Source: Rhabditophanes sp. KR3021 (taxonomy: Eukaryota > Nematoda > Chromadorea > Rhabditida > Alloionematidae). Taken from it: DNA of 64,000 bases. Below are positions 60,189 through 64,000 of the stretch, piece by piece. Below the pieces are notes generated by a model that was given only the letters and a program-made list of their open reading frames with translations, searched no databases and had not been told where the DNA came from. Each line of letters opens with the position of its first letter. Positions within the stretch are counted from its first letter, which is position 1. A program made the translations under genes and the position numbers. The stretch lies in contig CAUJLY010000003.1 of the NCBI GenBank assembly GCA_963281155.1, positions 186,001-250,000 on the forward strand, in the 5' to 3' direction.

Positions 60189-63100
60189 TAAAATAATTTG
60201 GATATGTTGAAATATATTTGGGGAATGGTTTATTTAACAAAAAGGCGTGATAGAACGGTCAAGTTGCGTTAAAAATTGATCGCACATTCCATATTTTTGC
60301 CTAAACGACACTAAAAAAGAAACTGGGAGTGAAGTATATTGCATACGCACACTAGTAGTACGCAGAGACGTCAACTTAATACACACATACATAAAATCAA
60401 AAAAGATAGAATAGTGCAAATTGTAGTCAAAATCACTAATTCGCTTCTCCACCAAAAGTGAGCAACCTATAGGCTGTTTAGCTTGTTAGTTAATGTTTCA
60501 AAATAATAGATGAGAATTGGGAAAAGACAAGCAACCTTTTTTTAATCATAAAGGGGGACGTCATATGCAGCACCACATATTATTTTGTCAAATATCTCTT
60601 ACACTCAACCGAATTTATCATATTGAAAGGAGAATGTTGGAGAGAGGATAGAAAGTATCGTGGTGTTGTTTGTATGTAGATATATTGTTGGTGGAGTGAT
60701 TGTCAGCACCGTCAAATGTTATTTGATCTTTTATAACACCTAAGGAACAAAAATAGAGAGTCATGGTTACTTTAAAAGTGAGCCACACTCACATATCTCG
60801 TGGCTGGTAACCTTTGTATGGAGGCTACTAAATTGGTATAAAGTTGGAATGATTGCCTTTTGGTACCTCTTGCAAACAGTTACTCGTTTGTTGTATTAAT
60901 TTTACTCTACATTTATACAAGATTAAACAACACCTGATGTTTAGTCTACCAGTCTTTGACTAGACCTGTAGATGTTTTTGTGTGATTTTACTATCAAGTT
61001 ACTTACCATTATATTGGTTGATTTGCTGAAGAGATTATATATACAAATGATTGTTTGAGGGCACGATTGAGTTTATCAACAGGACATTAATATGTTGTTT
61101 TATAATTTAGTTTTGTGTGAAGTGTCGGTGATGAAGTGAAAATTTAGTTAATGAGCAGCAAACAATCTAAAAATGGGTTTAAGTTATCACATTTTAGAGA
61201 GAAGATGGGCAGATTGGCGGTAAATATGTGCCGGAATAATACGTTAGGACAACAACAACATTCTTTATATAGTAAACCAGTTTGGGAGGGGTAATGACCA
61301 TCGGTTTGACGAGTCCCTGCTGTGCTATATACTTATGACCATCTGCTGGATATAACCAACAAGCTCATATATAGTAAGAATAAACTTAATTTCCCCCTAA
61401 TTATAATATAATTGAATGTGATGAAGAATCGATCTCAAATAAATGAGCATTCTCAACTTATAAAGTAAATATTTTTAAATAATTATATGTATTTCAAAGA
61501 AAGGGAAAAATGATTCGGTTAATTGTGTTGGTGTTTGTTTGTGAGATGTGTGTGGGGAGGTTAAAAGTGAAAGTAAATAAGGTTTGTGTTTAGATGTGGT
61601 AGGGAGAGTTGTTTACAATAATCAAATAGCATGACATCAATTTGTTTGTTTGTATACTTTTTGATGATGATGGCAAAAATTAGTGGATGGGAAGGTATTG
61701 TAGTTTAGTGGTGGCGGGGCATAGATAGTATTAGATGTAATTGTTGTAGTAGCCCATTTTGGGAAAAAATATGGCAAGTCAACTAATCAGAAACAAAACT
61801 AGAGCAAGGTGTTTGCTTGGAACTCATACCATTTTTAAGTAATATTTGACTGTAATAGTCATGATCACTAACTTTTTAGTGGTTTCTTGTTACTTTTGGG
61901 ATTGAGGCAAGAAGTCAATTCAAAGTTAGTTATTATTCGGTGATAGCTCAATTGTACTCAGCAAAGAGAAGATATCTATAAAAATGGTAGTTTTGTTTGT
62001 TATTAAAAGTGTATGAGATACTATCGGTAAAAGTTTGTCAAAAATGAATAATAAAACAAATTTTAGTGTGTATTCCCAATAAATAAAAACTTAAATGTAT
62101 TCAGTTAACAAAAAAATAGAATCGTGAAAATAAGTCTTATGATCAAGTCATTTTAACCAAATAAAAATAGATCCCTTGTATGTAGATGAAAGAGTATTTA
62201 TTATTGAGATGCATCGAATGGTGATACATAACAAGGGAATAAACATGATAAAATGATTGAATTATAAACATAAAATAAGTGGCAGGTTTAATTTTCGGAG
62301 AAATGACATAAACATATGCATATCTTTCATCTTTTTAATTGAAGGGACATTGAACTTGTTTACGTTACAAAGTGCTCAGATATTTGTGATAGCATGTGAG
62401 AAGTGCTTGTATGCACCAACTTTTTAATGATAATATTCATTGTGTCTAAGAAATAGATGAACAATCATTATCACCGGTTACTGGTTCTTAAATACATAAG
62501 CGTTGTTGCATGAGATAGAGTACAAAATAATAAATGTTTGATCGCATCCAAAAAAGAGGTTTATTGATAGTTTAAAGATTAAGTTATTGTTGAAAAGCAC
62601 CAGACAGAGTGTCTTTATGTATTTAATGTATTAGTTTGTGGAGATATATTATCATAAGATGTGATAGAACAAATTAAATTGTATCAGCTCTCATTTTAAA
62701 TATATATCTGACAACATTACATCACTTTTTTCCAGTAATTTATACAGAGACGAAGCTTCTTCTTCGTTGGAGTGGTTTTTGATTTCGGTACAAAAAAGAT
62801 ATCAGATAAAAGCTTGCATCAAAGGGTGGTGTGTATGGCAAAAGTTAAAAAATGAATGGAGATAAGATCAAGTATGGTGGTCATTAAAAATATAATGAAA
62901 CTGTGTGAAAAGGAAATGTATGAAGGTAAAATGAAATCCTTATTCAAAATATACCATCCGATATAAACTGTCAGAAAAAAGAGGACGTTAATCTTTAATC
63001 ATGATACCGAAAAAATCACGTTTTGGGGTGTATATCTAATGCAAATATTAATTCAATCATTCTTCCAACAACTTGTGATGACTAAAAATAAGAACTTAGG

Positions 63101-64000
63101 TAGTGGAAGAGACGATTAATGTGTTGTTTATGAATAAGGAAGTGTTTGATTAATATGTAAAGATCTATATGACACGAATGGATGATTAATGAGGTTGCAG
63201 TTTAGTTTTTGTATTCATAGTATGTTGATTAAATTGTAAAGGTTGTACTTTTGAATTTGACTAAAAAACAACCTTTTTCGATTGTTATTGTTTGGTATGT
63301 TGCGACAAATTTAAAAATGTCAACGAAATTGTAGGTATTATCCGTGATGGAACTTATATTGGTACTATAATATTTGTTATTAATTTGTTTTGTATACTGA
63401 TTGAATGTCAGGTTTTACGGCTGTATAATAGTAATTTACGAAGGTGAATTTTATTCTTTTTAATTTGATAAGCATAAAAAATACATGTAGCAACATCTAA
63501 ATTGACTAGACTTTGGTAGGAAACTAATTTTGATACATAAAAGCTTTAAAATATTTCATTGAAAAGTGGTACTGATCAGTGAATCAGCTGGAATTTGGTG
63601 AATAATAGATGTGTTTGTTTCGTAATTGTATTTATTTTTAAGAGCATATTGGTGACTATGATGTATAGTCAGACATTTTGTAATTTTATCTTTTGAAGAG
63701 ATTAAATTCTAGATTGAAGTAACGTACAATTTACTTATTGCTTTTAAATAAAAGGCAATGCATATTTTACAACAAAAACAATTCAAAAAATAACAGCGGA
63801 ATCTCTTAAACATAAGATAACACTCTAAAAAATAAATAGTATCACTTCAAGATCCGTATTTTTCGGTCATTAAAAATGGCCGCAATTGTGAATAAAAGAG
63901 TACACGTTCGGACAAAAAGCCATCTCACAGCGAAATAATTGGGACGAAATTTGATGAATGTCTTACCTTCAAAATTGTTATCAAAACAACTATAACTATG
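60189..64000. other. Gene-poor right end, about 3.8 kb
   Basis: Sequence upstream of the cyclin G/I-like gene, presumably with its promoter and 5' exon near the left end. From 60.5 kb to the right edge I find no open frame of coding character on either strand, no tRNA-like cloverleaf I could support, and no repeat family. Many TATATA and ATTTA-type runs give the composition of ordinary intergenic DNA or a long intron. Confidence 0.45.

Overview
This is a eukaryotic window, AT-rich in its intergenic parts, with about 20 protein-coding genes. Most are split by GT-AG introns with a very tight size mode of 40-50 nt, almost always with a GTAAG-type donor and a TTTCAG/TTTTAG-type acceptor. A PDF-type neuropeptide gene with nematode-style peptides (SNAEF..NGL), a CPG4-like cysteine-rich secreted/membrane protein and pieces of nematode-style serpentine chemoreceptors point to an ecdysozoan, most likely a nematode. 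The species cannot be read from the sequence. No virus, transposase, rRNA, CRISPR array or bacterial operon is visible.

Layout, left to right: the 3' end of an unknown gene (1-183), NAF1 (335-1177, +), phosphorylase kinase alpha PHKA (1440-5175, +), an SLC9-type Na+/H+ exchanger (8932-5270, -) whose last intron holds a decayed gene-like stretch, a PDF neuropeptide precursor (10626-10281, -), an LRRFIP-like coiled-coil protein (13192-11215, -), an HDHD3-like HAD hydrolase (13802-14576, +), a gene-poor stretch with one small tail-anchored ORF, DIP2 (19207-28266, +, ten coding exons), chemoreceptor fragments in opposite orientation (28.8-29.6 kb), a DMAC2/ATP5S-like protein (31747-30397, -), an orphan coiled-coil gene (32376-33432, +), cohesin SMC3 (37862-33802, -) head-to-head with POLE2 (38044-39535, +), a small orphan (-), a divergent A/B-type cyclin (41112-42539, +), an orphan type I membrane protein (43563-44851, +), a GRAMD1/Aster-type sterol-transfer protein (46781-50243, +), the CPG4-like membrane protein (51833-53352, +), a second orphan coiled-coil gene (53495-54121, +), a CUT-domain protein (55859-54309, -), a relict of mitochondrial ribosomal protein DAP3 (57.2-57.6 kb, -), a cyclin G/I-like gene (60142-59101, -), and about 3.9 kb without a recognisable gene.

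The genes are mostly housekeeping (snoRNP assembly, glycogen control, ion exchange, cohesin, DNA polymerase epsilon, mitochondrial complex assembly, sterol transport, cell cycle) and do not form an operon or pathway cluster. The adjacent SMC3/POLE2 pair shares a 181-bp divergent promoter and both act in S phase.

The most notable anomaly is that otherwise intact conserved genes carry 1-2 nt frame breaks: two in PHKA (each repaired by one added base in a homopolymer), two in SMC3 (one exactly at a TCT-TGA junction), and one in DIP2 that may be a 34-nt intron. Uncorrected long-read indels are the likeliest cause. Programmed frameshifting is the interesting alternative and can be tested with RNA.
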